A DNA stretch of 37,071 nucleotides, from positions 1 through 37,071 of the forward strand of contig JALOKU010000028.1 in NCBI GenBank assembly GCA_025456345.1. Reading direction: 5' to 3'. Each line of letters opens with the position of its first letter. Position 1 is the first letter of the stretch. The position numbers were made by a program, and so were the translations under genes. Source of the DNA: Vicinamibacterales bacterium. Lineage in GTDB: Bacteria > Acidobacteriota > Vicinamibacteria > Vicinamibacterales > JAKQTR01. This document shows, piece after piece, positions 7,702 through 16,326 of this stretch. Below the pieces are notes generated by a model. It was not told where the DNA came from and searched no databases. It saw only the letters and a program-made list of their open reading frames with translations.

Positions 7702-9161
7702 CACCGTGCGCGGATCAGCCTGCCGCCAATCGCCTCGAGGCCGTCAAGGACACGATCGAGGTCGCCCGGGGTCGTGCGGGGATTCATCAGCGTCACGCGC
7801 AGCACGCGCCGGCCGCCGAGCACGGTGCTCGTGATCCAGCCGTCTCCTTCCCGGTTGTACGTCGTGCGCAGTTCAAGGTTGAGCGCATCCAGCCGATCGC
7901 CGGGAACGGTCCCGTCCCCAACGAACCGGAAGCACAGGATGTTCGACTCGGGCTCGTGGAGAGCCTGGAACACCGGCCGATTGAGGATCGCCGCATGGAG
8001 CGTGCGGGCCGTCGAGCACAGGTGATCGTAGAGCGCGCCCAGCCCCGACGCGCCGTACCGCTGGATCGCCACCCATACCTTCAAGGCATCGATTCGCCGC
8101 GAGCAGGTGAAGCTGCGAAGCCCCTGGTCCCAGCTGCGCTCCCCCGTCCCGCCGTGAAACAGATAGGGCGCCTGCTGCGAAAACGCTGCTTCCAGTTCGC
8201 GCTCATGCTTCACGAGGACGACGCTCGCCGTCAGCGGCATGAGCATCATCTTGTGCGGGTCCCAGGCGATGGAATTCGCGCGATGGATGCCTCTCAACCT
8301 GTCGCGATGCCGCGGCGACAGGAGCGCCGACGCGCCGTGGGCGCCGTCGACGTGCAGCCACAGGCCGCGCGCGTCGCAGAGGCGTCCGATGGCCTCGAGG
8401 TCGTCGAATGAGCCGGTCGGTGTCGTTCCGGCGGTTGCGACCACGGCCATCACCTGCCGGCCGGCGGCGCGCAGCACATCGAGAGTGCCTGTCAGCGCCT
8501 CCACGTTCATACGGTAGTCGCGGGACGGCACGATGACGGCGTGCTCGGATCCGATGCCGAGCTCGCCGACGGCCCGCGCCACGCCATAGTGCGCGTGTTC
8601 TCCGCAGACGACCACCGGCGGGTCCGCGCCGACGCCCGTCCGCCACGCGTCGGGGCGCGCGGCCTGCCGCGCGGCAAGCAGCCCCGCGAAGGTCGCCTCG
8701 GTGCCGCCGGACGTGAAGGTGCCGCCCGCCTCAGCGCCGTAGCCGGCAAGGGCGCACATCCAGCGCACGACTTGCGTTTCGACGATCGTGCCGACGGGCG
8801 ACATCTCCCAGACCGCGCCGGACTGGTTGAGGGCGGCGGTGAGCGCCTCGGTCCACACCGCGACGGGCAGGGGCGCCGACACCTGGTGCCCCATCGAACG
8901 CGGATGGGTCAGGCGGTTGCAGTCCGGCAGGACGCCGTTCCTCAAGCGATCGAGGACATCGCTGAGCGGACGGCCCAGCTCAGGCAGAGGCTCGGCGAAG
9001 CGCGCCGCCAGTTCCGCGGGCGTGAAGGCCGTCGAGACGCGCCCGTCGCCGGTCCGTGTGCCGGCGAGATACGCCGCGACCAGCTCGCCAAACGCGGCGG
9101 CGGTGTCGGCGCCCGCTTCGCGTTCGAGGTCGGCCAGCAACTGCTGGAGTGAGTCCGCCAT
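7701..9161 (-). CDS. PLP-dependent group II amino acid decarboxylase
   Basis: Cytosolic pyridoxal-phosphate enzyme of the aromatic-L-amino-acid/glutamate decarboxylase fold type I family, 486 residues, full length. TSGGTEATFAGLLAARQA is the phosphate-binding region. HVDGAHGASALLSP carries the Asp that contacts the PLP ring nitrogen, and SIAWDPHKMMLMP carries the Schiff-base Lys after His. Substrate cannot be told from sequence; aromatic amino acids are the commonest for this subgroup. The gene starts 28 nt after the DUF1080 gene on the same strand and overlaps the exporter. No Shine-Dalgarno precedes the ATG, but a TATACT hexamer lies 7 nt before it (9169-9174), so a leaderless internal transcript is possible; no matching -35 was found. 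Confidence 0.9.
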   Translation of the reverse strand: MADSLQQLLADLEREAGADTAAAFGELVAAYLAGTRTGDGRVSTAFTPAELAARFAEPLPELGRPLSDVLDRLRNGVLPDCNRLTHPRSMGHQVSAPLPVAVWTEALTAALNQSGAVWEMSPVGTIVETQVVRWMCALAGYGAEAGGTFTSGGTEATFAGLLAARQAARPDAWRTGVGADPPVVVCGEHAHYGVARAVGELGIGSEHAVIVPSRDYRMNVEALTGTLDVLRAAGRQVMAVVATAGTTPTGSFDDLEAIGRLCDARGLWLHVDGAHGASALLSPRHRDRLRGIHRANSIAWDPHKMMLMPLTASVVLVKHERELEAAFSQQAPYLFHGGTGERSWDQGLRSFTCSRRIDALKVWVAIQRYGASGLGALYDHLCSTARTLHAAILNRPVFQALHEPESNILCFRFVGDGTVPGDRLDALNLELRTTYNREGDGWITSTVLGGRRVLRVTLMNPRTTPGDLDRVLDGLEAIGGRLIRAR

Positions 9162-9189
9162 GAGCGGCAGTATATGGCGCCGCGCGACC

Positions 9190-10119
9190 CTACCGCGACT
9201 TGACCTCGATGTTGCGGAACCGGACCTTGCCGTGGTCCCCCTGGAGCATGAGCGGCCCGGGCTCTCCTTCCCACGGGCTGAGCGCGCCTCCGGTGATGCC
9301 GTCGACGACGTCTTTGACGACCGTCTTGCCGTTGAGCTTCACCTCGACTTCGCGGCCGATGAACTCGACATCGAGCGTCTGCCACTCGCCCGCGGGCTTC
9401 GTGGCGTCGAGCTTCGGTGCGAGGCGGCTGTAGACCGCGCCGCACCCGTGCGTGTCGAGGGCCATCTTGGCGTCCGGGTTGTCAAGGATCTGGACTTCGT
9501 AGCGGCCGCGGAGGTACACGCCGCTATTCGACTTCGGCTCGATGTTGAACTCGAGGTGCAGCTGCATATCCTGGAACTTCGCGTCGCTGACCAGGTCCGA
9601 GTTGCCCTTGGGATCGACGACGGCGAGCTCGCCATCGACCACGGCCCAGCCGTTCTTGGCCTTCGGGTCGCGCTGGTGCCAGCCGTTGAGCGTCTGGCCG
9701 TCGAACATCTTGGTCTTCTTCCACGGCGCCGATGTCTTGAACGAGGCCAGCACCGGCGCTTTGCGGCCTTCGAAGTGGTGGACCTTGCCGCCGGGGTACG
9801 TGACCTGGCCCTTGAGCATGCCGCCTTCCAGCCGCGCCTCGAAGATGTCCTGCTTGCCGGCCACCTCGCCGCGGGTGATTTTGAGGACGCCGTCGACGAA
9901 CTCGACGCTCTTGACGGGCGCGTAGCTTCCCGAGCGCCATACCAGCCCGCCGGAGAGGCCCGCGTCGGTCTTGTCGATCCGGATGCCGCCGCTGACGAAC
10001 GTGTCGGTGGCGTCGGTGATGATGACGTTCCACCGGCCGACGTAGCTATCTGCGTTCACCGGCTTCGCGGGTGTCTGGGCGGCGAACGCCATCGCCAGGA
10101 AGATGCTGAGTGCGGTCAT
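9190..10119 (-). CDS. Secreted DUF1080 (3-keto-disaccharide hydrolase-like) protein
   Basis: A 309-residue exported protein. A short signal peptide (FLAMAFAAQ) is followed by an N-terminal beta-rich domain of about 110 residues (RWNVIITDATDTFVSGGIRID). The DUF1080 domain then runs from about residue 130: FDGQTLNGWH, GWAVVDGELAV, the SNSGVYLRGRYEVQILDN core, and the closing strand GPLMLQGDHGKVRFRNIEV. The fold is a LamG/concanavalin-like jelly roll. Some members cleave 3-keto-glycosides, and many are found in carbohydrate-degrading soil bacteria. It is the first gene of a likely three-gene transcript with the decarboxylase and exporter, although the functional link is not obvious. Confidence 0.88.
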   Translation of the reverse strand: MTALSIFLAMAFAAQTPAKPVNADSYVGRWNVIITDATDTFVSGGIRIDKTDAGLSGGLVWRSGSYAPVKSVEFVDGVLKITRGEVAGKQDIFEARLEGGMLKGQVTYPGGKVHHFEGRKAPVLASFKTSAPWKKTKMFDGQTLNGWHQRDPKAKNGWAVVDGELAVVDPKGNSDLVSDAKFQDMQLHLEFNIEPKSNSGVYLRGRYEVQILDNPDAKMALDTHGCGAVYSRLAPKLDATKPAGEWQTLDVEFIGREVEVKLNGKTVVKDVVDGITGGALSPWEGEPGPLMLQGDHGKVRFRNIEVKSR

Positions 10120-10185
10120 TGCGGTGTCCCTTCGGGAAGCGCGCCGCCCGCAGGCGGGCGCGTACGAGTTGATGCCTGGCTTGAG

Positions 10186-10215
10186 AAGCTAGCGCCGGAA
10201 GCCGCGGGGTGTCAA
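10186..10215 (-). promoter_or_regulatory. Sigma-70 promoter candidate for the DUF1080-decarboxylase-LysE transcript
   Basis: On the minus strand, TTGACA (10215-10210) is separated by 18 nt from TAGCTT (10191-10186). The -35 is perfect and the -10 is weak. It lies in the 222-nt divergent region shared with the DUF4412 gene, which otherwise holds only a small GCCCGC-AG-GCGGGC hairpin (10146-10159). Confidence 0.4.
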
Positions 10216-10341
10216 TCGGCTGTCTTTCAAGGCGGAACTCCGGGCCACATCGGCCGACGAAACGCACCAGACCCAGAGTCACGGGGTTGCGTGCGAGTAT
10301 CATCTCTCAAGGCCAATCCGGCCGCCAGGAGGATGGGCGTC

Positions 10342-11094
10342 ATGAAGCGAGCCGCCGTTGCCCTGCTTGTGTTGCTGGTCTGCACTGTCTCGCCGGCGTC
10401 CGCCGACCTCGGCATGACGATGACGATGTCGATGAACGCGGGCGGAATGGCGATCAACGGGCAGATGGAGACCCGCATCAAGGCGATGAAGATGCGTTCC
10501 GACGTCAAGATGATGCAGCAGGACATGTCGGTCTTCTTCGACGCGGCCAGCAAGGAACTGTGGATGGTCAACCACACCACAAGGGAGATCACGAAAACTG
10601 ATCCGGCGGCGTTGGCGGGCAGCCTCCCCATCGCCTTCGGCGAGGCGGCCGTGAGCATGAAGCCCACAGGCCAGACGAAGGAACTCCTCGGCCGCACCTG
10701 CCAGGGCTATGCGATCGACATGACCGTGCCGATGACCGTCGGCGCCGAGACGATCGTGACGAAGATGTCGGGCACGGTCTGGATCGCCGACAAGGGGCCG
10801 GGCGTGGAGGAATACAGGGCGCTCACCAAGGCCGCGTCGGAGTCCGGGTTCTCGACGGCGTTCATGGCCCAGGGACTGGCCACGAAGGGCATGGTCGAGA
10901 TGCAGAAGGCCATGGCCGAGGCCGGCATCCCGCTCTCCCAGGAGTTTCAGATGACCATGGAGGGCACGGGTCAGGCCGCCGCCGCGCTCGCGCAGACGGG
11001 CAACATGACGCTGGTGACGACCGTGACGGCGCTCACGACCGACCCAATCGCTGACGAAGTGTTCGCGTTGCCGGCGGGGTACACCAAGAAGTAG
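10342..11094 (+). CDS. Exported DUF4412-like protein
   Basis: A 250-residue secreted protein with a signal peptide MKRAAVALLVLLVCTVSPASA. The mature part is Met-rich and built of repeated beta strands (GMTMTMSMNAGGMAINGQMETRIKAMKMRSDV, then LLGRTCQGYAI and GTVWIADKGPG). This matches the DUF4412 pattern of periplasmic proteins with a lipoprotein-carrier-like fold. AGGAGG (10327-10332) lies 9 nt before this ATG and touches an earlier in-frame ATG at 10333, so 10342 is the better start. A long upstream in-frame extension is antisense to other genes. It converges on the permease gene with a 13-nt gap. Function is unknown. Confidence 0.8.
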   Translation: MKRAAVALLVLLVCTVSPASADLGMTMTMSMNAGGMAINGQMETRIKAMKMRSDVKMMQQDMSVFFDAASKELWMVNHTTREITKTDPAALAGSLPIAFGEAAVSMKPTGQTKELLGRTCQGYAIDMTVPMTVGAETIVTKMSGTVWIADKGPGVEEYRALTKAASESGFSTAFMAQGLATKGMVEMQKAMAEAGIPLSQEFQMTMEGTGQAAAALAQTGNMTLVTTVTALTTDPIADEVFALPAGYTKK

Positions 11095-11107
11095 CTGTCA
11101 GGCCGCG

Positions 11108-12472
11108 CTAGGAGGTTGAACGACGCCCTGTTCGACGCTGAATCAACAGGAAGACAGGAACACCCGCCAGAATCAGCGCAAAGCCGAACAGCGTGAGCGC
11201 GGTCTGCTGGATGAATGCGTTGAGAACCATCGCGCCCGACGCCACGAGAAACGCCGCGGGAACCACGGGGTAGCCCGGCGTCCTGAACGGCCGCGGCAGG
11301 TCCGGCCTCAGCCTCCGCAGGCGGAAGACCGCCCATACCATCAGGATGTGGAACGGCCAGACACCGAGGATGAATGCCTGCGCGAGTTGCTCGAACGAAC
11401 GGAGTGACAGATAGGCGATGCCGAGCACGGCCGTGAACACCGTGGCGACGTGCGGCGTCAGGAAGCGCTGATGCACGTGGCCAACGGGCCCGAACAGCAG
11501 CCCGTCGGAGGCCATGGCGTAGAAGATGCGCGGGTTGAACATCAGGGCGGCCTGCACCGCGCCGAAGGTCGAGAGCGCCACGAGCGCCGCCACGATGCGG
11601 GAGCCCCACGCCCCGAACACGCGGGTGGCGGCGTCGGACGCGACCAGCGGCGAGTTCGCGATCTCCTTCACCGACAGCAGGTAGAGGTAGGCACCGTTGG
11701 TCGCGAGGTAGACCACGATGACCAGCGCGATCCCGCCGACGAGCGCCCGAGGGAGCGTCCGTTCGGGGTGCTTCACCTCTCCCGCCAGCGCCACGACGCT
11801 CGACCACCCCGAGTAGGCCCACATGACCGTGACAAGCGCCAGGCCGAATCCCGGCCAGGTGGCGGGCGCGAACGCCAGCGGCTCGGCGAACGCCCCCCTC
11901 TCCGGACTCCCGAAGGCGAATGCCGTCACCGCGACTGTGGCAAGCGCGGCGACCTTCGCCAGCGTCACGACATTTACCAGCCCTGCGCCCCAGACAAGCG
12001 ACCTGTAGTTCAGCGCGGCCAGGGCCACGATGAGCGCGGCCGCGATCCAGCGCTCGCCGGAGGGACCCAGGTGAAAGAACGCGCCGGCATACGATCCGAA
12101 GATCAGCGCGATCGCTCCTATCGACGCCGGGACGAGGAGGAGCAGGCGCGTCCATCCGTACAGGAACGCCGCGAGCGGACCGTACGCCTGGCGCAGGAAC
12201 ACGTACACGCCGCCCGCCTCGGGGTAGAGGCAGGCGAGTTCGGCGATGGTGAGCGAGCCGCAGAGCGCGATCAGGCCCCCGAGCGCCCAGAGCAGCGCGA
12301 TGGCGCCGACGCTTTCCACCTGCCCCGCAACGGCACTCGGAACCCTGAAGATCCCGCTGCCGACTATCAAGCCGACCATGACGGCAGCCGCCGAGCCGGT
12401 GCCGAGCACGCGGGGGAGCGCAGCGTTCGCCGGCCGTGGACGTGAGGGGTCCCGGCCCTCGGCGGGCGTCAC
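11108..12472 (-). CDS. APC-superfamily amino acid permease
   Basis: Twelve-helix inner-membrane amino acid transporter, about 454 residues. The first helix carries the substrate-backbone motif GLIVGSGIF, and later segments match the LAT-type branch (AELACLYPEAGGVYVFLRQAYG, ALMFNPRIFYAMASDG). The GTG at 12472 is chosen because it overlaps the upstream stop as GTGA and has GGGGAG just before it. Starting at the earlier ATG (12544) would overlap the upstream gene by 76 nt and add a Pro/Arg-rich tail. Translational coupling to the ATP-grasp-like protein suggests that both serve one pathway, perhaps uptake and ligation of an amino acid. Substrate unknown. Confidence 0.88.
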   Translation of the reverse strand: MTPAEGRDPSRPRPANAALPRVLGTGSAAAVMVGLIVGSGIFRVPSAVAGQVESVGAIALLWALGGLIALCGSLTIAELACLYPEAGGVYVFLRQAYGPLAAFLYGWTRLLLLVPASIGAIALIFGSYAGAFFHLGPSGERWIAAALIVALAALNYRSLVWGAGLVNVVTLAKVAALATVAVTAFAFGSPERGAFAEPLAFAPATWPGFGLALVTVMWAYSGWSSVVALAGEVKHPERTLPRALVGGIALVIVVYLATNGAYLYLLSVKEIANSPLVASDAATRVFGAWGSRIVAALVALSTFGAVQAALMFNPRIFYAMASDGLLFGPVGHVHQRFLTPHVATVFTAVLGIAYLSLRSFEQLAQAFILGVWPFHILMVWAVFRLRRLRPDLPRPFRTPGYPVVPAAFLVASGAMVLNAFIQQTALTLFGFALILAGVPVFLLIQRRTGRRSTS

Positions 12473-13593
12473 AGTTGCTCCCCAGGCCGGCCCCGGGAGA
12501 ACAGGGCCTTCCCTCGCCGCAGCGCGGGTTTGACGATCCGCCATGCTGAGGCAACGGCGCGCCGGCTCATGATCCGCTCCACGGCCTGCTTGTGGCGCTC
12601 GCCGCGCCGCGCTTCCGCGCGTTCTGCGTGCACGGCGTCCAGGAGGTGCCTGTCCACCTTCAAGGCGATGGGGTCCGGCCGGGCCTGGCCCGTGTCGACA
12701 GCCTGCCAGGCGTCCAGGAACCGGGAGTAAAAGATGTCGTTGGTGTCACGACGAAGCTCGCGCACGCGCCTGGCGTCGGCCGAGTCCTGCGTGTGAGGGC
12801 GATGCCGGCCGATGGTGGGATTGAGATTGATCTCCCAGGCCTGCAGCTCCCCGTCGCGCAACGCGTAGTCGATCCGCCCGTACTGGACGCTCGCGACGGC
12901 AAAAATCTCCCGCAGTTGGGCCTCGTGAGGATTCGTCCGGACGTACTCCCTTTCTTCGGCAATGCGGTCGGCGTCGTAAGCGCCAGGGTCGTGCTTCACC
13001 ATCCAGTCGCGGCCGAACTCGAGGCACCTCGGGACGACCCGCTCTCCGACGACGTAGGCGGAGTATTTCCGGTAGATCCCGCGGGCGTCCGCCGTGTCGC
13101 AGAACTCGACCGCCAGGAGCTCACGCCGGTGGAACCCGCGCAGCGTCAGCCTCCGCAACTCGCGACGCACCTCGTCCGGAGAATTGAGCAGCGCGCTCAG
13201 ATTGCCGCTGTGCCGCGTCTCTTCCCGCAGGAACACGGGGAAGCGGAGTGACTCCATCCGATCCGTCGCCCGCACCACCTGGACCCGGCTCCGGCCCGAG
13301 GCGTGCAGCGCCCGCAAGAACGCGAATCGGCCCAGCGTGAGCAGGGGGTCGTTGAGCAGGCGGACGCGGCCGTCATGCCCGCGCAACTGATCCCAGACGG
13401 ACCCGAGAAGTGCACGCTCCGCCGGCAGCATGTCGTCAACGGCGAAGACGTACGTGCCGGGATCGGCCCGCCCGTCATGCATCAGGTCGTCTGCACCGAG
13501 GATACGGAACACGTCACGCCTGGTGCCGGAGCGATCCTCGAGGAAATACTGGAACCCGAAACTATGGTCCTCCCGCACCACGAAGAAGATCAC
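12469..13593 (-). CDS. ATP-grasp-like protein of unknown function
   Basis: A soluble protein of about 375 residues. The C-terminal half has an ATP-grasp-like signature: an acidic strand YGRIDYALRDGELQAWEINLNPTIG, where the E-x-N pair would bind Mg2+, preceded by basic strands (RKYSAYVVGERVVPRCLEF). The middle has FRFPVFLREETRHSGNLS, which may correspond to a nucleotide-binding Lys/Arg region. The extreme C-terminus is Arg-rich. The start is uncertain: GTG at 13593 gives a natural first beta strand, while TTG at 13626 would add 11 residues; neither has a good ribosome-binding site. It overlaps the permease by GTGA. The family hint is moderate and the substrate unknown. Confidence 0.65.
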   Translation of the reverse strand: MIFFVVREDHSFGFQYFLEDRSGTRRDVFRILGADDLMHDGRADPGTYVFAVDDMLPAERALLGSVWDQLRGHDGRVRLLNDPLLTLGRFAFLRALHASGRSRVQVVRATDRMESLRFPVFLREETRHSGNLSALLNSPDEVRRELRRLTLRGFHRRELLAVEFCDTADARGIYRKYSAYVVGERVVPRCLEFGRDWMVKHDPGAYDADRIAEEREYVRTNPHEAQLREIFAVASVQYGRIDYALRDGELQAWEINLNPTIGRHRPHTQDSADARRVRELRRDTNDIFYSRFLDAWQAVDTGQARPDPIALKVDRHLLDAVHAERAEARRGERHKQAVERIMSRRAVASAWRIVKPALRRGKALFSRGRPGEQL

Positions 13594-13763
13594 CCGGCGC
13601 CCCCCAACTCCCGGCTTGCGCGGCAAAGACGCGGCGCGCCCCTCCGGAAAGCATCTGACATACTATCGGACAATCAGGGCGCGGGCCCGAGATCGGCAGA
13701 TGTCGGCAAGGACGTGCGCGCCGGGGCCGGAGATGAGCGTCGAAGCCCGGCCCTGCGGCCTCC

Positions 13764-13792
13764 CGGACGGAGCCATCCACGCCCTCCGTCCG
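13764..13792 (+). other. Hairpin just upstream of the serine hydrolase
   Basis: CGGACGGAG and CTCCGTCCG form a perfect 9-bp inverted repeat with an 11-nt loop, ending 11 nt before the ATG at 13804. It would fold in the 5' leader. The ATG has no clear Shine-Dalgarno, so the hairpin may influence initiation. No known riboswitch was recognised. Confidence 0.4.
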
Positions 13793-13803
13793 TCTAACTC
13801 CGT

Positions 13804-15258
13804 ATGCACACCAGGAACCTCACCCTCATCCTCCTGACCGCAACCCTGATGGTGCCTGCGGCTGCCGGTCATGCCCGTAGCCCGCAGGCCGCCGCCACGA
13901 CGGCGGCACCCGTCTCACAGGCCGCCCAGAGCCCCGCCGAGCGGCAGCTCCGCGCGTGGCTGAGCGCATTCAACGCCGGCGACCGCGCGAAGTACGAGGC
14001 GTTCCTCCGGGAGCACTTCCCGTCGCGCGCCGCCCGCCTCGACGGCGACCTGAACTTCCTGACGAGAACCGGCGGGTTCGACATCCGCAAGGTCGAGAGC
14101 CGGACCGCGACGAGCGTGACGTGTCTCGTGGAGGAGCGGGCGTGGAACAACGTGGCCCGGGCGGTGATGGAGGTCGAATCGGCCCCCCCGCATCGCATCA
14201 CGCGCCTCGAGGTGAACCTCGCACCGAGGCCGGCCGACATGGCGGTTCGTCGGTTGAGCGAGGCGGAGCTCGTTTCCGCCGTCCGTGCGAAGGTGGACGC
14301 CCAGGCAGCCGCCGGCAGGTTCCAGGGCGCCGTGCTCGTCGCGCGCAACGGCACGGTGATCTACAGCGACGCCAAGGGGCTGGCCGATCGCGAGAACAGG
14401 ACCCCGAACACCCTCGACACGAAGTTCCGCATGGGCTCGATGAACAAGATGTTCACGGCGACGGCGGTCATGCAGCTGGTGCAGGCCGGCAAAGTCACGC
14501 TCGACGCACCTCTCGGGACGTACCTGACCGACTACGCCAACCGGGATGTCGCCACGAAGGTGACCATTCATCACCTGCTGACGCACACCGGCGGCACGGG
14601 CGACATCTTCGGGCCCGAGTTCGCCGCGCACCGCCTCGAGTTGAAGACTCTTGGCGACTACGTGAAGCTCTATGGCGCGCGCGGCCTCGAGTTCGAGCCG
14701 GGTTCGAGGTGGGAGTACAGCAACTACGGCTTTCTGCTGCTCGGCGCGATCGTCGAGAAGGTGTCCGGGCAGAGCTACTACGACTACGTGCGCGACCGCA
14801 TCTTCAAGCCCGCAGGCATGACCGCCAGCGGGTCGGAGCCGGAGGACGTGGCCGTTTCCGGGCGCGCCAATGGCTACATGCAGCAGAACGGCGCCTGGGT
14901 GCTGAACACCGGCACGCTTCCTTATCGCGGCACGTCGGCCGGCGGCGGCTACACCACGGTCGGCGATCTGCTGCGATTCGCCACCGCGCTCACGGGCCAC
15001 GAGCTTCTGGACGCGACGCACACGGCCTTGCTTACCACGGGCAAGGCGGAGACGCCACGGGGCGGAAAGTACGCTTACGGCTTCGAGGACGCGATCGACG
15101 GCGGCGTGCGAAGCTTCGGCCACAGCGGGGGCGCGCCGGGGATGAACGGCGACCTGCGGATCTTCCCTGACTCCGGGTACGTCGTGGCGGCGCTGGCGAA
15201 CACCGGCGCCGGCGCGTCTCAGGTCGTGTCGTGGGTGGGCGAGCGGCTGCCGAAGTAG
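13804..15258 (+). CDS. Serine hydrolase, class C beta-lactamase/PBP4-like
   Basis: A 484-residue exported hydrolase. A signal peptide (about 1-24) is followed by a small alpha/beta domain of about 100 residues, then the beta-lactamase-like domain from about residue 155. The three catalytic motifs are present: S212-M-N-K215 (SxxK), Y305-S-N (YxN) and H440-S-G-G (HxG-type third box). Such proteins act as D-amino-peptidases, esterases or cell-wall peptidases rather than true resistance enzymes. The third box is HSG rather than KTG, which fits an esterase or peptidase. The gene stands alone between divergent and convergent neighbours. Substrate unknown. Confidence 0.9.
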   Translation: MHTRNLTLILLTATLMVPAAAGHARSPQAAATTAAPVSQAAQSPAERQLRAWLSAFNAGDRAKYEAFLREHFPSRAARLDGDLNFLTRTGGFDIRKVESRTATSVTCLVEERAWNNVARAVMEVESAPPHRITRLEVNLAPRPADMAVRRLSEAELVSAVRAKVDAQAAAGRFQGAVLVARNGTVIYSDAKGLADRENRTPNTLDTKFRMGSMNKMFTATAVMQLVQAGKVTLDAPLGTYLTDYANRDVATKVTIHHLLTHTGGTGDIFGPEFAAHRLELKTLGDYVKLYGARGLEFEPGSRWEYSNYGFLLLGAIVEKVSGQSYYDYVRDRIFKPAGMTASGSEPEDVAVSGRANGYMQQNGAWVLNTGTLPYRGTSAGGGYTTVGDLLRFATALTGHELLDATHTALLTTGKAETPRGGKYAYGFEDAIDGGVRSFGHSGGAPGMNGDLRIFPDSGYVVAALANTGAGASQVVSWVGERLPK

Positions 15259-15377
15259 CGCTGCTCGTGGAGCAGCACGGTCTCGCGCGCAGCGACCAGG
15301 ATCTCGGTGCGCCGATTTCGCCTCGCTCGCCACGAGCGACGTCTCCGCGGGGCGGCGGCGCGGTGTCCGGGCCTCCT

Positions 15378-15800
15378 CTATTGCGGCACCAGGGAGAATC
15401 CCTCCCGGCGCGCGGCCTCGCGCAGCCGATCGTCGAGGCACACGAATACCTCGCCGTGAGACTGCTCTTCACACCAGACGAGGGCGGCGCCCAGCTGCAG
15501 TGCGTCCGCGGCGCGAAGCGGGTGCGCGGCCACCAGGCGGCCGGCCCTGCGACGGACCTCATCGGTCGGCGACACGGTGTCGGCGTCCTCGACGAGGGCG
15601 CGAAGCCGGCTCAACGCCTCGGTCAGCAATGGCGCGGGCACCGGTGATTCACGGTGCCGGCGGTAGATGGCCGACAGGCACTCGACTGGCGTGCCCCACC
15701 AGACGGTGACCTCCCGGTCGGCCGCCAGCGCCTCGGTGAGAACCGCTGACCGCGGCTCGGGCAGGAGCACGGGGATGATTGCCGACGTGTCCCAGAACAT
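15378..15800 (-). CDS. PIN-domain toxin of a type II toxin-antitoxin pair (VapC-like)
   Basis: A 140-residue PIN-domain ribonuclease. MFWDTSAIIPVLL carries the first catalytic Asp. TPVECLSAIYRR supplies the conserved Glu. HPLRAADALQLGAAL holds the third acidic residue, and VFVCLDDRLREAA the last. The gene starts on the final A of the antitoxin stop (TGATG), so the toxin is made only with the antitoxin. Expected role: cleavage of tRNA or other RNA under stress, held inactive by the antitoxin. Confidence 0.9.
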   Translation of the reverse strand: MFWDTSAIIPVLLPEPRSAVLTEALAADREVTVWWGTPVECLSAIYRRHRESPVPAPLLTEALSRLRALVEDADTVSPTDEVRRRAGRLVAAHPLRAADALQLGAALVWCEEQSHGEVFVCLDDRLREAARREGFSLVPQ

Positions 15801-16099
15801 CAGCTGCCCTCCCCGCGCTCGGCCAGCAGGGCGGCCAGCACCTCTCCGCCGACGCCGGCCGGCTCGCCTGCGGGCGGCGCCTGAAGCGCCCGCCGGACAC
15901 GGCCCTTGCCCGCCTTGACCGCGCCGGAGCGGGCCAGCCGGTCGCGCCGCGTCGCCCTGCGCTCGGCAACCTCCAATCCCGTCAGGCGCGCCACGGGGAC
16001 GCCCCGCTCGGTGATGACCACCTCGTTGCCTGCCTTGACCCGCCGCACGAACTCGCTCAGCCGGGCCTTGACGTCGGCGATGCTGGCCGCTGTTCTCAT
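15800..16099 (-). CDS. Phd/YefM-type antitoxin of the PIN toxin
   Basis: A 99-residue antitoxin. The N-terminal half is the Phd/YefM DNA-binding fold (ASIADVKARLSEFVRRVKAGNEVVITERGVPVARLTGLE). The C-terminal half is basic and flexible and would wrap the toxin. The ATG at 16099 is preferred over longer in-frame starts because the preceding bases form the promoter and operator; there is no Shine-Dalgarno. The predicted transcription start falls on or next to this ATG, so the mRNA may be leaderless. Confidence 0.88.
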   Translation of the reverse strand: MRTAASIADVKARLSEFVRRVKAGNEVVITERGVPVARLTGLEVAERRATRRDRLARSGAVKAGKGRVRRALQAPPAGEPAGVGGEVLAALLAERGEGS

Positions 16100-16134
16100 A
16101 TGACCATTCTGGTCATGATGACGGGACCTGTCAA
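16100..16134 (-). promoter_or_regulatory. Promoter and operator of the toxin-antitoxin operon
   Basis: On the minus strand, TTGACA (16134-16129), a 17-nt spacer and CAGAAT (16111-16106) form a good sigma-70 promoter. A perfect 6-5-6 palindrome, ATGACC-ATTCT-GGTCAT (16100-16116), covers the -10 and ends next to the start codon. This is ideal for autorepression by the antitoxin. Just upstream, a 12-nt unit CTCTGCAGCGTT is repeated twice, with a third imperfect copy (16138-16171). Confidence 0.7.
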
Positions 16135-16259
16135 GACCTCTGCAGCGTTCTCTGCAGCGTTCTGCACCGTTCTCGGGATTCAGCGGTTCCGTCCAGTCAA
16201 GACCGGCCCCGCCTGCCAGGCCGTCGTCGGCCCCGGGAGGGCCGGGCGGCGCTTTTCGT

Positions 16260-16288
16260 TTGTGTCGGCGCGCGAGGCATCCTAAGAT
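16260..16288 (+). promoter_or_regulatory. Weak sigma-70 promoter candidate for the kinase gene
   Basis: TTGTGT (16260-16265), a 17-nt spacer and TAAGAT (16283-16288) lie 38 nt before the kinase ATG. Each hexamer is only a partial match. Confidence 0.3.
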
Positions 16289-16326
16289 CAGGAGAAGGTG
16301 TCGGGCAGCCGACTCAAACACACTAC

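Noticed and set aside
8788-10341. Long upstream extension of the DUF4412-like frame
   Set aside because: Runs antisense to two well-supported genes; AGGAGG and the signal peptide place the start at 10342.
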